From assembly GCA_047618565.1 (NCBI GenBank), contig JBLHKW010000182.1:1-9159 (forward strand): 9,159 nucleotides of DNA. The letters run 5' to 3'. This document shows, in pieces, positions 1-7,280 of the stretch. The translations under genes were made by a program, and so were the position numbers. The notes below the pieces were generated by a model. The model did not search any database and was not told where the DNA came from. It saw only the letters and a list, made by a program, of their open reading frames with translations. Source of the DNA: JBLHKW01 sp047618565 (GTDB lineage Bacteria; Planctomycetota; UBA1135; GCA-002686595). Numbering within the stretch: the first letter of the stretch is position 1; every line of letters starts with the position of its first letter.

Positions 1-3000
1 TCGAAGGACAGGACGTACTGACCGAAGCTCGTCTGGCCGTTGCCCTGGTCGAAACGCGCGCTTCCCGTGGGTCCGCCGGTGACCGCATCCGAGCGGTCGA
101 CCGCGGCGCCCCAGGTCGGGCCGTGGGCAGTGGGGTTGCGGCGGTAGAGATCGACCGTGTTGGGGCGACCCGGCAGGAAGCTCGGGATGTGTGTGGGCCC
201 GAACTGGAGGCTCTCGAGCTCGGTGAACGCCGCGTTGGTGCCGTAGTTGTGAACGGCCCAGTAGACCTCGGTGACCGCACCTGGCGGCGACTCGTCGGAG
301 GCGTGGTCGATGCGGGTCACGCAGACCTCGCCGCCGGGCAACGTAGCTGCGCCGGCCTGAAACTCCAGGGTCAGGCCGGTCGAACCGAAGACGAAGGCGC
401 CCGGGGCACTCACATCGAGGCGCGCACTCTCCCCGGATCCAACCGGCGCTGTCGAGAGCACGCGCGCGGCGCCGCCGATCAAGCTGACGTGGTTCGTCGC
501 GACACGATCGGTAACGACGCCCTGCTCGCGGTTGAACTGCCAGTATCCGATCAGACTCGGGTCGTCCTGCGGACGCCTCGTGCGGTGCATGAGCTCGCGG
601 ATCTCGTCCTGACTCAGGGCTCGGTCGTGGATCAGCACCTCGTCCATCTCTCCCCGGAAACGCCGTGCGCCCCAGGGCGGATCAGCGCCGAAGTTCATCA
701 CGTCGTCGAAGGTCGCCATGGGCGGATTGGCCCCGTTCTGAGCGGGCCGACCGTCCAGGTACAGCGTGGTCTCCGTCGGATTGACCACCATCGCCACGTG
801 CGCCCAAACGCCGTCAGGCACGGTCAAACCGCTATTCCACGACCATTGGTTGTTGTTCCAGTGGAAGCCGATGTTCGTCCCGTTGCGGAAGTTGAGCCCG
901 TGCGCCGTGCTTCCGCGCATGAAGACGATTCCCGCGTAGGGTTCCTGGGGACCATCACGCTTGATCCAGGCGCTGATCGTCAGGGTGTTCGTGGTGATCC
1001 CAAGCGCTGACGATGTGGCGGCATAGTCACCGGATGCGCCGCTCAGGGCGAGCGCGTTACCAGGCCGCTGGTCCGCGTCGCATTCGTTTTGAACGATGAT
1101 CTCGATCGACTCGGTGTCGGATTGCGCGCCCTGGGTGATCGTCAGCGACGCCGTGTAGGTCCCCGGCATCGGGTAGGTCGCGTGGACCTCTCGCTGAAGG
1201 AGATCGGTGGTCCAGTCCGCGCCCGGAATGCTCCAGCTGTACGTCGCATCCCCCGTGCAGATCGAGTAGCTATCGAACTCGACCACATCGCGCAGGCAGA
1301 TCTGCGTGCCTCCGCTCACGAAGGGCTGCGCCATCGGAGACCAGTTCGGCTCGATGAAGTCGATCTCCCAGATGCCTCGGTTGCCCGCCCAGCGCAGCTT
1401 GGAGTCGCGGTAGAACGGCAACAGCTTGATCGGGTTCGCGCTGTAGGGAAGCCCGGCGGAATGGTCCACCCAGTCGCCCATGGTCGCGTCACGGTACAAG
1501 ACACGCGCAGGGTTGCCGCCCGCCTCGCCCCTGCGCGAAGCGATGTAGATGCCCCCGTTGGTGCCGGCCTGGTGCGCGATGGAGGTCCACTTCCGGCCGG
1601 CAAGCATGGGCGTCGTCAGATCGATCCACGAGGCCGCCCCATCGTGCGAGACGAACACGCGTCCGAGCGAGCTGTTCGCGCCCGCTCGCTGGTTGAGGAC
1701 CCACACGGTGTCCGGGTCCGTGGAGCTCGCTGCGACGCGAAGGTTCTGCGCGTAGTAGTTGGTCAACCCGGGCGGCTTCGGCCGGCCCTGGAACGTCTCG
1801 CCACGATCGACCGACCGGCGAAAACCCATGTCCGTCGTGGCGTAGATCACGTCCGGGTCCGCACGTGACATGTCGAAGTGGTACACGAGGCCATTGAAGG
1901 TGTGCGTATCCTCCCAGCTCGCGCCGCCATCACGGGAACGCCAGAACGCGGCCCCCTCGCCAACGTAGACCGTCATGAAGTCCTGCGGATCCACCAGCAC
2001 TCGACTGAACGCGTCCCCGTAGTAGTAGATCTGAGGATGCTTCGTGAACAGGAACGAACCCTCCGGGGCCTGGTCCACGCTCGCAGGCAGGATCAGCTCC
2101 GAGATATCGTCGAAGGCTGCGAAGCGCTCGCGACCGTGCAGCGCCCATCCCGTCGGACTCTCGGCCCCACCGAGTCGCAGCGCCTGGCGCGCGGGATAGT
2201 TCTCGTGCAGCGCGGTGTTCCCGTTGTGGTAGCGCCCGCCCACCATGAAGTCCTCGTTCCAGCCCTGCGCGTAGCCCCACAGGTCCGTGCCATCGAGCCC
2301 GTCGATACGCGGCTCCCAGTTGGCGGTGTTCGCGTAGAAGTCCGTCGAATGGTTGACGCCTCCATCGGTGGCGATCCACGTGTCCTCCGTCGCGCCGTCG
2401 ACGATCGAGATCATGGCCTGGATGTCCGGGTGAATCCCGAAGGGGCCGCCATAGCCACCGACCAGCGTCCAGGTCGCGCCACCATCCGTCGACCGGTACG
2501 CGCTGGTGGTCGCTGCGATCAGGTGTTCCGGATTCGTGTGCGACGCGACGATGTCCAGGTCGTAGTAGCCCTGGCCGTTGTTCAGAGGACAGATGGCACC
2601 GTTGCACGTCGCGACGGTCGACCAGGAAGCCGCGCTGTCGACGCTCTTCAGGATGTAGGGCTTCTGATCGTTCCCGGATCCGTCGTGGGTGAGCAGGATC
2701 GCGTAGACGTAGTCCGGGTCCGCGGGCGTGACGCTCAAGCGCCCCCCGCTGTGCTCGTACAGCGTGCCCCAGCCGCTCATGCTGGCCATGAACGTCGCGC
2801 CACTATCGACGGACTTGTACAGGGTGTAGGTGTCCGGTGAACCGGTGCGGGTCAGGGCGTACGCGGTCCCGCCATCCCCCGGCCGAAACTCCACATCGTC
2901 CACGCGCTCCGAGAGGACCGTGCTCCAGGTTCCGCCCGAGTCGGTACTGCGCAGCAAGCCGTTGGCCGTTCCGGCGAGCATGGTCGACGGCGAGGTCGGA

Positions 3001-3788
3001 CTGATGGCCAGTGAGTTGCAACTCAGACCGCTCTCGGTCCTGACGATGCTCCACGTGCCGCCGCCGTCGGTGGTACGGATGATGTCCGTGTTGGTCGCCG
3101 CAAATGCCGTGTCCGGATCCGTCGGGTGGATGGCGACCGACAGGATCGCTGCGCCCCAGTTGAAGTCGTTGTATGGAATCCAGTTCTGCCCCTTGTCCAC
3201 CGACCGATAGAGCACGCCCGTTTCGCTGCCACAGTAAAGCGTGTCCGGGTCCGAGGGCGCCGCGGCGATGCAGTAGATGTTCACCTGCCACGGCGCGGCC
3301 GGCTGACTCGCATCGTGGTCCGCGCGCCACAGGGTGCGCTCCGGCCCGACGAAGGACCACGTGCTGGCCGGCCCCTGGACGCCAGTCGTTGCACTGGAAG
3401 GCGCGGGAACCTGGGCCGTCACCGCCCGATGCCGCAACAGCTGCCGCGTGTCCATGGCGCGCACGATGCCGTCGTCGTCCACGTAGTCCCGCGCCGCCTG
3501 GAACCATTGATAGAAGAACTTCGCGTAGGGATCCCGCTCCAGGTCCTCGAAGGGCGCGTCAGAATCTCGGCCAGCGTAGAACGCATCGAACGCGCGCTGC
3601 ACATCGCGCATGTTGACCGTGTCCGCATACAGCATGCGCACGTGCTCGGGCATGTCCCGCGCAAGATCCGGCACGGTGGCCTGATCCACAAAGTGCCACG
3701 CGACGCGTGACTGGCGCTCCTGGGCAGGCGCCACTCCAACGGACATGAACAGTGCGATAAGAGGCGCGAGAGCGCTGCGATGAATCAT
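1..3788 (-). CDS. Secreted multidomain protein: BNR/Asp-box repeats, PKD and LamG domains (C-terminus beyond left edge)
   Basis: The frame is open from ATG at 3788 to the window edge (1262 residues visible), with no in-frame stop when read line by line. The ATG is preceded by AGGA (3794-3797). Residues 1-22 form a signal peptide (hydrophobic core LAPLIALFMSVGVA, likely cleavage after APA). Residues about 25-110 are charged and alpha-helical in character. Residues about 120-825 hold roughly eleven BNR/sortilin-like repeats, each with a DPDT-type turn followed by an Asp box, such as SVDKGQNW (196-203) and TTDGGGTW (239-246), expected to fold as one or more beta-propellers. Residues about 828-901 look like a PKD domain (ATYSWSIPGADW, then PMPGTYTASLTI). 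Residues about 911-1112 are LamG-like (GEMDEVLIHDRALSQDEI at 1046-1063, LIGYWQFN). The remainder to 1262 is unassigned. Such proteins are extracellular binding or scaffold proteins. No catalytic residues are evident and the substrate is unknown. Any C-terminal sorting signal lies outside the window. Confidence 0.9.
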   Translation of the reverse strand, partial: MIHRSALAPLIALFMSVGVAPAQERQSRVAWHFVDQATVPDLARDMPEHVRMLYADTVNMRDVQRAFDAFYAGRDSDAPFEDLERDPYAKFFYQWFQAARDYVDDDGIVRAMDTRQLLRHRAVTAQVPAPSSATTGVQGPASTWSFVGPERTLWRADHDASQPAAPWQVNIYCIAAAPSDPDTLYCGSETGVLYRSVDKGQNWIPYNDFNWGAAILSVAIHPTDPDTAFAATNTDIIRTTDGGGTWSIVRTESGLSCNSLAISPTSPSTMLAGTANGLLRSTDSGGTWSTVLSERVDDVEFRPGDGGTAYALTRTGSPDTYTLYKSVDSGATFMASMSGWGTLYEHSGGRLSVTPADPDYVYAILLTHDGSGNDQKPYILKSVDSAASWSTVATCNGAICPLNNGQGYYDLDIVASHTNPEHLIAATTSAYRSTDGGATWTLVGGYGGPFGIHPDIQAMISIVDGATEDTWIATDGGVNHSTDFYANTANWEPRIDGLDGTDLWGYAQGWNEDFMVGGRYHNGNTALHENYPARQALRLGGAESPTGWALHGRERFAAFDDISELILPASVDQAPEGSFLFTKHPQIYYYGDAFSRVLVDPQDFMTVYVGEGAAFWRSRDGGASWEDTHTFNGLVYHFDMSRADPDVIYATTDMGFRRSVDRGETFQGRPKPPGLTNYYAQNLRVAASSTDPDTVWVLNQRAGANSSLGRVFVSHDGAASWIDLTTPMLAGRKWTSIAHQAGTNGGIYIASRRGEAGGNPARVLYRDATMGDWVDHSAGLPYSANPIKLLPFYRDSKLRWAGNRGIWEIDFIEPNWSPMAQPFVSGGTQICLRDVVEFDSYSICTGDATYSWSIPGADWTTDLLQREVHATYPMPGTYTASLTITQGAQSDTESIEIIVQNECDADQRPGNALALSGASGDYAATSSALGITTNTLTISAWIKRDGPQEPYAGIVFMRGSTAHGLNFRNGTNIGFHWNNNQWSWNSGLTVPDGVWAHVAMVVNPTETTLYLDGRPAQNGANPPMATFDDVMNFGADPPWGARRFRGEMDEVLIHDRALSQDEIRELMHRTRRPQDDPSLIGYWQFNREQGVVTDRVATNHVSLIGGAARVLSTAPVGSGESARLDVSAPGAFVFGSTGLTLEFQAGAATLPGGEVCVTRIDHASDESPPGAVTEVYWAVHNYGTNAAFTELESLQFGPTHIPSFLPGRPNTVDLYRRNPTAHGPTWGAAVDRSDAVTGGPTGSARFDQGNGQTSFGQYVLSF

Positions 3789-3793
3789 CAGGG

Positions 3794-3797
3794 TCCT
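3794..3797 (-). promoter_or_regulatory. Shine-Dalgarno AGGA for the large BNR protein
   Basis: On the minus strand AGGA sits 5 bases before the ATG at 3788, which supports that start over the later in-frame ATG at residue 15. The later ATG would remove most of the signal peptide. Confidence 0.5.
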
Positions 3798-3867
3798 GTC
3801 GGGTCCGGCGGAGAACGAACGATCTACGCTAGCCGAGAACCTCGAAACCGTCAACCCGATGTACCGA

Positions 3868-3904
3868 GCCAGGATCAAGCTCACACCAACCTGACCCTGG
3901 CTCA
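3868..3904 (+). repeat. Left 37-nt inverted arm
   Basis: It begins GCCAGGATCAAGCTCACACC and ends CCTGGCTCA. It matches the reverse complement of 4012-4048 with two mismatches. Confidence 0.8.
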
Positions 3905-4011
3905 TTCGTCTTCAATTGCGCCAACGCTCGCTCGCGATCATCCCTGCGAAGCAGTGACGATAAAAAGGGGGCGCCCCCGGGACTTGCACCTCGTCATGAA
4001 TCGTGGACATG

Positions 4012-4048
4012 TGAACCAGGATCAGGTTGGTGTGAGCTTGATCCTGGC
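4012..4048 (-). repeat. Right 37-nt inverted arm
   Basis: Read on the minus strand it begins GCCAGGATCAAGCTCACACC, identical to the start of the left arm. The two mismatches are near its other end. Confidence 0.8.
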
Positions 4049-4096
4049 ACCGTAATCTCGGTTCAACCTCGGGTCGTCCGACCACCCGGCCTCGGC

Positions 4097-4170
4097 CTGA
4101 TCTCGCTTGAAACTGGAAAACGGCGAAAGTTGTCCTGGCTCCGTATTTTCGTCGTGGCGCTGCGTCGCGC
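4097..4170 (+). repeat. Dispersed repeat, copy 1
   Basis: This stretch is shared with 7944-8022 in the same orientation. Both start with CTGATC, and in both AAACGGCGA begins exactly 21 bases later. The 31-nt core (4118-4148 against 7965-7995) agrees at 27 positions and ends CTCCGTATTT. Similarity then fades into GC-rich sequence ending CGCGC. The pattern recalls repeats that flank REP-associated tyrosine transposases, but no transposase is in this window. The repeat covers the in-frame codons upstream of the sulfatase start, which argues that those codons are not translated. Confidence 0.7.
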
Positions 4171-4181
4171 AGAATAGCGGC

Positions 4182-5525
4182 ATGCATTGCCTGATCCCTC
4201 GATTTGTGCTCCTGGTCGCGCTCGCGGCCGGGTGTGCGCCGGAAGTTGACCGCGAGCCGCCGCACATGGTCGTCGTCCTGGTCGACCAGCTTCGCAAGGA
4301 CGTGGCCGACCGCTCCATGCCGCGCACCCGAGCGCTGGCGGAGCGCGGAGTCATCTTCGACAACGCCCGGTCGGCCGCGCCCTGGACCTACCCGTCGGTG
4401 GTCAGCATGTTCTCCGGTCTCTACCCCCAGGAACACGGTGCAACCGACTCCGACGATGGCACCGAGCTGACCTATTTCTCGCGCGACGTCCCGCTCGTGC
4501 AACGCATCTTGACGAGCGCCGGCTACCACGCCGCAGGGTTCGTCGCGAACCCATTCCTGGGCACCTGGAACCCCTTCCACGAGGACTTCTCCCACTACGA
4601 CGTGTCCTTCGTCAACGACCACGGAAACTGGCGCGACGGCGGCACGAAGGCGCACCGCGAGCAGCGCAAGGGGCAGACCGCCTGGACCGACCGCATGTGG
4701 GGCGACAACCTCAATCGCGCCGTCCGCGAGCATTACGACGAGCGCGCGCTCGCGGAACCGGAGCTCACCTACGTTCACTACATCGATGTACACGGCCGCA
4801 GGCAGGGGCAGGCGCGCTGGGAAACCGCGCCGTTCGATGGGGACCTGAGCTCTGCCTGCGAGTTCGTCGACGACTGCATCGTCGAGCTCTACGACTACTT
4901 CGCGGAGCGCTACGCGGGCTCCATGATCTTCCTCGTGACGAGCGACCATGGTGAGGCGCATGGGGACGACGAGGAGATCGGTTACGGCAAGCAGTTCCGG
5001 CGCAAGAAGCGCACGGTGCACGACTTCAACCTGCGCATCCCGCTCTGGGTCCTGGAGAGCCAGCACCTGCCCGCCGCGCGCACCGTTGACGAAGCTGTGA
5101 GCAACATCGACATCGCGTCCACGCTCCTCGATCTGGCGGGCCTGCCGCAACCGGCCCCCATGCGCGGGCGTTCACTGGTGCCGACCTTCGAGGGCCACTC
5201 CACCGGCCCGGCTCGCCCGCTCTACGCGCGCTCCGACGGCTTCCGCGTCGAGAACGACTGCGTTGTCTGGGAGAACAACAAGCTACTGCGCCACTTCGAC
5301 CTCGGCACCCACGAGATCGTCGGTCAGCGCATCTTCGATCTCGAGCACGATCCGCGCGAGACAATATCCAGCGAGGCGAACCCCGACCTGAACGCCACGC
5401 TCGAGACGCTGGTAGGACAGGAAGCCCGCGGAGCAGGCATCTTCCCCTCCTCGTACACCAAGCCCGACGGCTCGACGCTCGAAGCACTGAAAGCCATCGG
5501 CTACGGCGGCGGCGACGGGGACTGA
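4182..5525 (+). CDS. Sulfatase-family lipoprotein with threonine at the nucleophile position
   Basis: This is a 447-residue member of the sulfatase branch of the alkaline phosphatase superfamily. The start at 4182 was chosen because it opens a lipoprotein signal (LLVALAAGC, lipid-bearing Cys18). An upstream in-frame ATG at 4107 lies in a repeat. Core motifs are VVVLVDQLRKD (metal ligand Asp35), APWTYPSVVSMFSGLYPQEHG (about 66-86), YVHYIDVHG, TSDHGE (metal-binding Asp and His), the C-terminal MRGRSLVPTFEG and IFDLEHDPRET. In classical sulfatases a Cys or Ser two residues before the Pro is oxidised to formylglycine. Here that residue is Thr69. Thr is the nucleophile in phosphotransferases and phosphodiesterases of the superfamily, so the enzyme may hydrolyse or transfer phosphate esters rather than sulfate. 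It is probably membrane-tethered outside the cytoplasm. The substrate is unknown. No clear Shine-Dalgarno precedes the start. Confidence 0.9.
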   Translation: MHCLIPRFVLLVALAAGCAPEVDREPPHMVVVLVDQLRKDVADRSMPRTRALAERGVIFDNARSAAPWTYPSVVSMFSGLYPQEHGATDSDDGTELTYFSRDVPLVQRILTSAGYHAAGFVANPFLGTWNPFHEDFSHYDVSFVNDHGNWRDGGTKAHREQRKGQTAWTDRMWGDNLNRAVREHYDERALAEPELTYVHYIDVHGRRQGQARWETAPFDGDLSSACEFVDDCIVELYDYFAERYAGSMIFLVTSDHGEAHGDDEEIGYGKQFRRKKRTVHDFNLRIPLWVLESQHLPAARTVDEAVSNIDIASTLLDLAGLPQPAPMRGRSLVPTFEGHSTGPARPLYARSDGFRVENDCVVWENNKLLRHFDLGTHEIVGQRIFDLEHDPRETISSEANPDLNATLETLVGQEARGAGIFPSSYTKPDGSTLEALKAIGYGGGDGD

Positions 5526-5573
5526 CCGGTCTCCGAATGCACCAAGCCAGAGAGCCCGCCTCAGCGTCGCTCC

Positions 5574-5590
5574 GCGTCGGTATCCGACGC
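5574..5590. other. 7-bp perfect hairpin with TAT loop
   Basis: GCGTCGG (5574-5580), loop TAT, CCGACGC (5584-5590). It lies 49 bases after the sulfatase stop. It could help end transcription of that gene, but there is no T-run after it on either strand, so a factor-independent terminator is not established. Confidence 0.45.
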
Positions 5591-5618
5591 TAGCAGCCCG
5601 TGGTGAAACTCACGACCC

Positions 5619-5656
5619 GCTCAACTCCGCCAGGCTCCGCCCTGGCGGCGTTGCGC
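5619..5656. terminator. 15-bp hairpin between convergent genes; also attC-like in its ends
   Basis: The stem CCGCCAGG/CCTGGCGG (5627-5634, 5641-5648) encloses a 6-nt loop and is extended by GCTCAAC (5619-5625) pairing with GTTGCGC (5650-5656) at six of seven positions. It sits between the convergent ends of the sulfatase (5525) and the anchored protein (5686), so a two-way transcription stop is the simplest reading. No T-tract follows. The outer boxes also resemble integron R boxes (RYYYAAC and GTTRRRY), but at 38 nt the site is much shorter than usual attC sites. Confidence 0.4.
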
Positions 5657-5685
5657 TTCCTCCGAGTCTCCACGAATACGCGTCG

Positions 5686-6336
5686 TCAGCGCGCCTTGCC
5701 AGATCGAATCCTGACGGCTTCGAGCCCGCCGTGACTTTCACCACGGGCTGCTAGCCGGTCGAAGCTCCCGTGCAGTACGAGCGGCTCCGGTGGCCAGCCG
5801 AGGGGCGCCCTCGTCCGCGCGTCTTCGCAGCGGGCGAGCTCGATCTCGAAGCTGCCGGCCAGTTCGCCGGATCCCTCCAGCACCGTGGTGCTGAAAGTGC
5901 CGACGGCGGGATCGCCGGGCCTGCATCGCACGCTGCGGAGTTCCTCCTGAAACTTGAGCTCGAAGATCACCCGACTCTCCTGAGACACCCGTCCGTCACG
6001 ATCAAGCACGAGGGCCAGGTCCCAACCATCGGCGCCAAGCTCGAGGCGCCCGGGACCGACATTGCGGATGTGAGCGCCGGCACTCTGCGAATCGAACCCC
6101 AGGTGAGCTTCGATCCCGAAGAGCTGCGGCGGAAGGATCCCGCCGAGCGGCAAGCCGAGCCGCGGCCGGATTACCTGCACAACAAACACCGGGCCGGAGG
6201 AGGATCCCGGAGCGATGGTGGCGACCGGACGGTCCGGCCGATAAATCACGAACGCAAGCCCGACCAGCAGCAACAGCCCGACGAAAATCCACGACAGTTT
6301 CACCCCGTCGTGATGCGTCTGATTTCTCTCCGCCAT
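5686..6336 (-). CDS. Hypothetical protein with N-terminal membrane anchor
   Basis: The protein has 216 residues from ATG at 6336. An in-frame GTG at 6363 is possible but less likely. GAGGAG-like sequences occur twice just before the ATG. Residues 13-32 (KLSWIFVGLLLLVGLAFVIY) form one membrane segment after a short charged N-terminus. The rest is predicted outside the cytoplasm, beta-rich in appearance, with only two cysteines (138 and 170) that could form a disulfide. I do not recognise the family. The strand pattern in 145-170 (VGTFSTTVLEGSGELAGSFEIELARC) resembles beta-sandwich surface proteins but supports no function. It is the most downstream gene in the co-oriented minus-strand run and converges on the sulfatase. 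Confidence 0.72.
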   Translation of the reverse strand: MAERNQTHHDGVKLSWIFVGLLLLVGLAFVIYRPDRPVATIAPGSSSGPVFVVQVIRPRLGLPLGGILPPQLFGIEAHLGFDSQSAGAHIRNVGPGRLELGADGWDLALVLDRDGRVSQESRVIFELKFQEELRSVRCRPGDPAVGTFSTTVLEGSGELAGSFEIELARCEDARTRAPLGWPPEPLVLHGSFDRLAARGESHGGLEAVRIRSGKAR

Positions 6337-6373
6337 GCTCCTCGCCGCTCCTCGCCCGACCACCGCGTTCGTC

Positions 6374-6422
6374 GTTCAACAGACCGCCTGAAGCGCGGCC
6401 TGTCTGCGAAGGCAGGTCATGC
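6374..6422 (-). other. Possible short attC-like site
   Basis: On the minus strand it begins GCATGAC (6422-6416) and ends GTTGAAC (6380-6374), the latter a perfect GTTRRRY box. Inside, GACCGCC pairs with GGCAGGTC leaving one unpaired base, as attC arms often do. An internal hairpin CCTGTCT/AGGCAGG with GCGA loop (6399-6416) is an alternative fold. The stop codon of the membrane-protein gene lies in it, as in the better site at 7578-7641. At 49 nt it is shorter than typical attC sites, so a chance hairpin or terminator is a real alternative. Confidence 0.3.
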
Positions 6423-6806
6423 CTCTCTCGTTGGATTCCGGCCAAACGCCACAAGCAACATGACGCCATAGCTGATGACCGCCCCGGTCCAGTAGCACAC
6501 CATATCCCAGGGGTCCCAGACTCCCTCGAACTCCAGAAGCGAGAAGAGGCACCCAAACAGGATCGGCCAGTACCAGTACAACCGACTCGTGCCCATCGCG
6601 TTGGTGAGCCCAACCGTGAAGGGCACTGCGAAGAGGTCCGAGAGGTATCCAAAGAGGAGGTGGTTGTCGATCAGGCCTCGCGCGACCAAGCGCTGGCATA
6701 CCTCGTTGCCAACCACGATCACTGCACTGACCGATGCAAGAATCACGCCAGCCCTACGCACAGAACCCGGTGTTCCCGCAGAACGTCCTGGTACGTATTT
6801 GTTCAC
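6417..6806 (-). CDS. Small integral membrane protein with four predicted helices
   Basis: The protein has 129 residues from GTG at 6806, preceded by GGAG four bases upstream. Four hydrophobic segments are visible: about 19-36, 48-66, 75-92 and 101-122. The stretch FEGVWDPWDMVCYWTGAVISYGVMLL resembles the last helices of small VanZ-like and related membrane proteins, in which an acidic Asp-Pro-x-Asp motif precedes the final helix. No enzymatic motif is evident and no function is assigned. The start lies 39 bases after the stop of the cyclotransferase-fold gene, so the two could be co-transcribed or share a cassette. Confidence 0.72.
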   Translation of the reverse strand: MNKYVPGRSAGTPGSVRRAGVILASVSAVIVVGNEVCQRLVARGLIDNHLLFGYLSDLFAVPFTVGLTNAMGTSRLYWYWPILFGCLFSLLEFEGVWDPWDMVCYWTGAVISYGVMLLVAFGRNPTREA

Positions 6807-6844
6807 TGCGCTCCGATGGCCTGGTGGTTCCGCTACAGCGAGCT

Positions 6845-6851
6845 GTCAGGC
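6845..6851 (-). other. Isolated attC R''-type heptamer GCCTGAC
   Basis: The heptamer overlaps the stop codon (GCC TGA C) of the cyclotransferase-fold gene. The same heptamer opens the sites at 7578-7641 and 8915-9036. I could not find a convincing partner arm before the next gene, so this may be a decayed half-site or coincidence. Confidence 0.25.
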
Positions 6852-7265
6852 ATCGCGTTGCCTGGTGATTTCACTTGCGTAGGCCGGTGGAAACCCGAGT
6901 TCCAGCACAAGTGCTGAGAGCCGTTCAGCATATTCAGAGTTCGTTCCTGCGCCAAGCTGGTCCTGAGGCAGGTTGTAGCACAGTGCTTTTTGAACGGTGC
7001 CGTCGCTCAGAAGCACGGCGTTGACGTTGTCCGGGCGATAGTCGCTAACGTCCGGCGCCGAGTAGAGCGTGGCCGCTTCTTCATCTGGGAGACGGATCAG
7101 CATGCCGTACGAGGTCGATCGAGGACCAGGGATCAGGCTCGCTCGATTTCCGATGTGGATCTGATACCCGGGCAGTTGGGCTGGCCCCGTCAGCGTCGGA
7201 TGTAACCCTTTCTCTCGCAACAGACCGGCGTCCATGAATAGACCGTAGAACAAGATATGACTCAT
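6846..7265 (-). CDS. Gamma-glutamylcyclotransferase-fold (AIG2-like) protein
   Basis: The protein has 139 residues from ATG at 7265, which follows a probable attC site by 15 bases; no Shine-Dalgarno is seen, as in many cassettes. The N-terminal ILFYGLFMDAGLL (4-16) matches the YG-containing loop that opens this fold. LPGYQIHIGNRASLIPGP (31-48) and STSYGMLIRLPDEEAATLY (50-68) match its conserved core strands. The fold's general-acid Glu normally lies in an EG motif just after this point. Here the sequence is YSAPDVSDYRPD (68-79), with no Glu. Related proteins with a YS-x-P-x-V-x-x-YRP pattern form a recognisable subgroup, so this is probably a subfamily trait and cyclotransferase activity should not be assumed. 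The C-terminus (NSEYAERLSALVLELGFPPAYASEI) is helical. Confidence 0.8.
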   Translation of the reverse strand: MSHILFYGLFMDAGLLREKGLHPTLTGPAQLPGYQIHIGNRASLIPGPRSTSYGMLIRLPDEEAATLYSAPDVSDYRPDNVNAVLLSDGTVQKALCYNLPQDQLGAGTNSEYAERLSALVLELGFPPAYASEITRQRDA

Positions 7266-7280
7266 GGCTTGGTAGTGGAC

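Larger units (their letters stand above)
3868..4048. mobile_element. 181-bp non-coding element with 37-nt inverted ends (MITE- or REP-type)
   Basis: The left arm (3868-3904) and the reverse complement of the right arm (4012-4048) agree at 35 of 37 positions. Each arm is itself bounded by CCAGGATCA and TGATCCTGG (one copy has TGACCCTGG), so each can also fold alone. Between the arms lies a perfect 12-nt palindrome GGGGGCGCCCCC (3967-3978) and no credible gene. Size, inverted ends and lack of coding fit a non-autonomous miniature transposon or a paired REP-like element of the kind mobilised by REP-associated tyrosine transposases. Neither class can be confirmed from one copy. It lies between the divergent starts of the BNR protein and the sulfatase, and could affect transcription of either. 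Confidence 0.6.

Noticed and set aside
123..2840. Three long plus-strand open frames (123-1010, 1089-1868, 1878-2840)
   Set aside because: All are antisense to the continuous minus-strand frame with signal peptide, BNR, PKD and LamG domains. Their Arg/Val-rich translations show no family pattern.
3967..3978. GGGGGCGCCCCC palindrome as a terminator
   Set aside because: A 12-nt self-palindrome lacks a loop in its perfect form and has no T-run after it in the direction of any gene end. It is kept only as part of the 181-bp element.
4107..4181. In-frame N-terminal extension of the sulfatase from ATG at 4107
   Set aside because: Those codons are inside the dispersed repeat and would bury the lipoprotein signal that starts at 4182.
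3912..5150. Long minus-strand open frame of 412 codons opposite the sulfatase gene
   Set aside because: It is antisense to a clearly recognisable sulfatase-family protein, has a low-information composition typical of high-GC shadow frames, and runs into the inverted-repeat element.
5770..6471. Plus-strand open frame of 233 codons
   Set aside because: It is antisense to the anchored protein with a clear membrane segment at 5686-6336 and has no credible domains.
6417..7265. Toxin-antitoxin pair formed by the two adjacent small genes
   Set aside because: One is a four-helix membrane protein and the other has a cyclotransferase fold. Neither resembles a known toxin or antitoxin, and proximity alone is not evidence.
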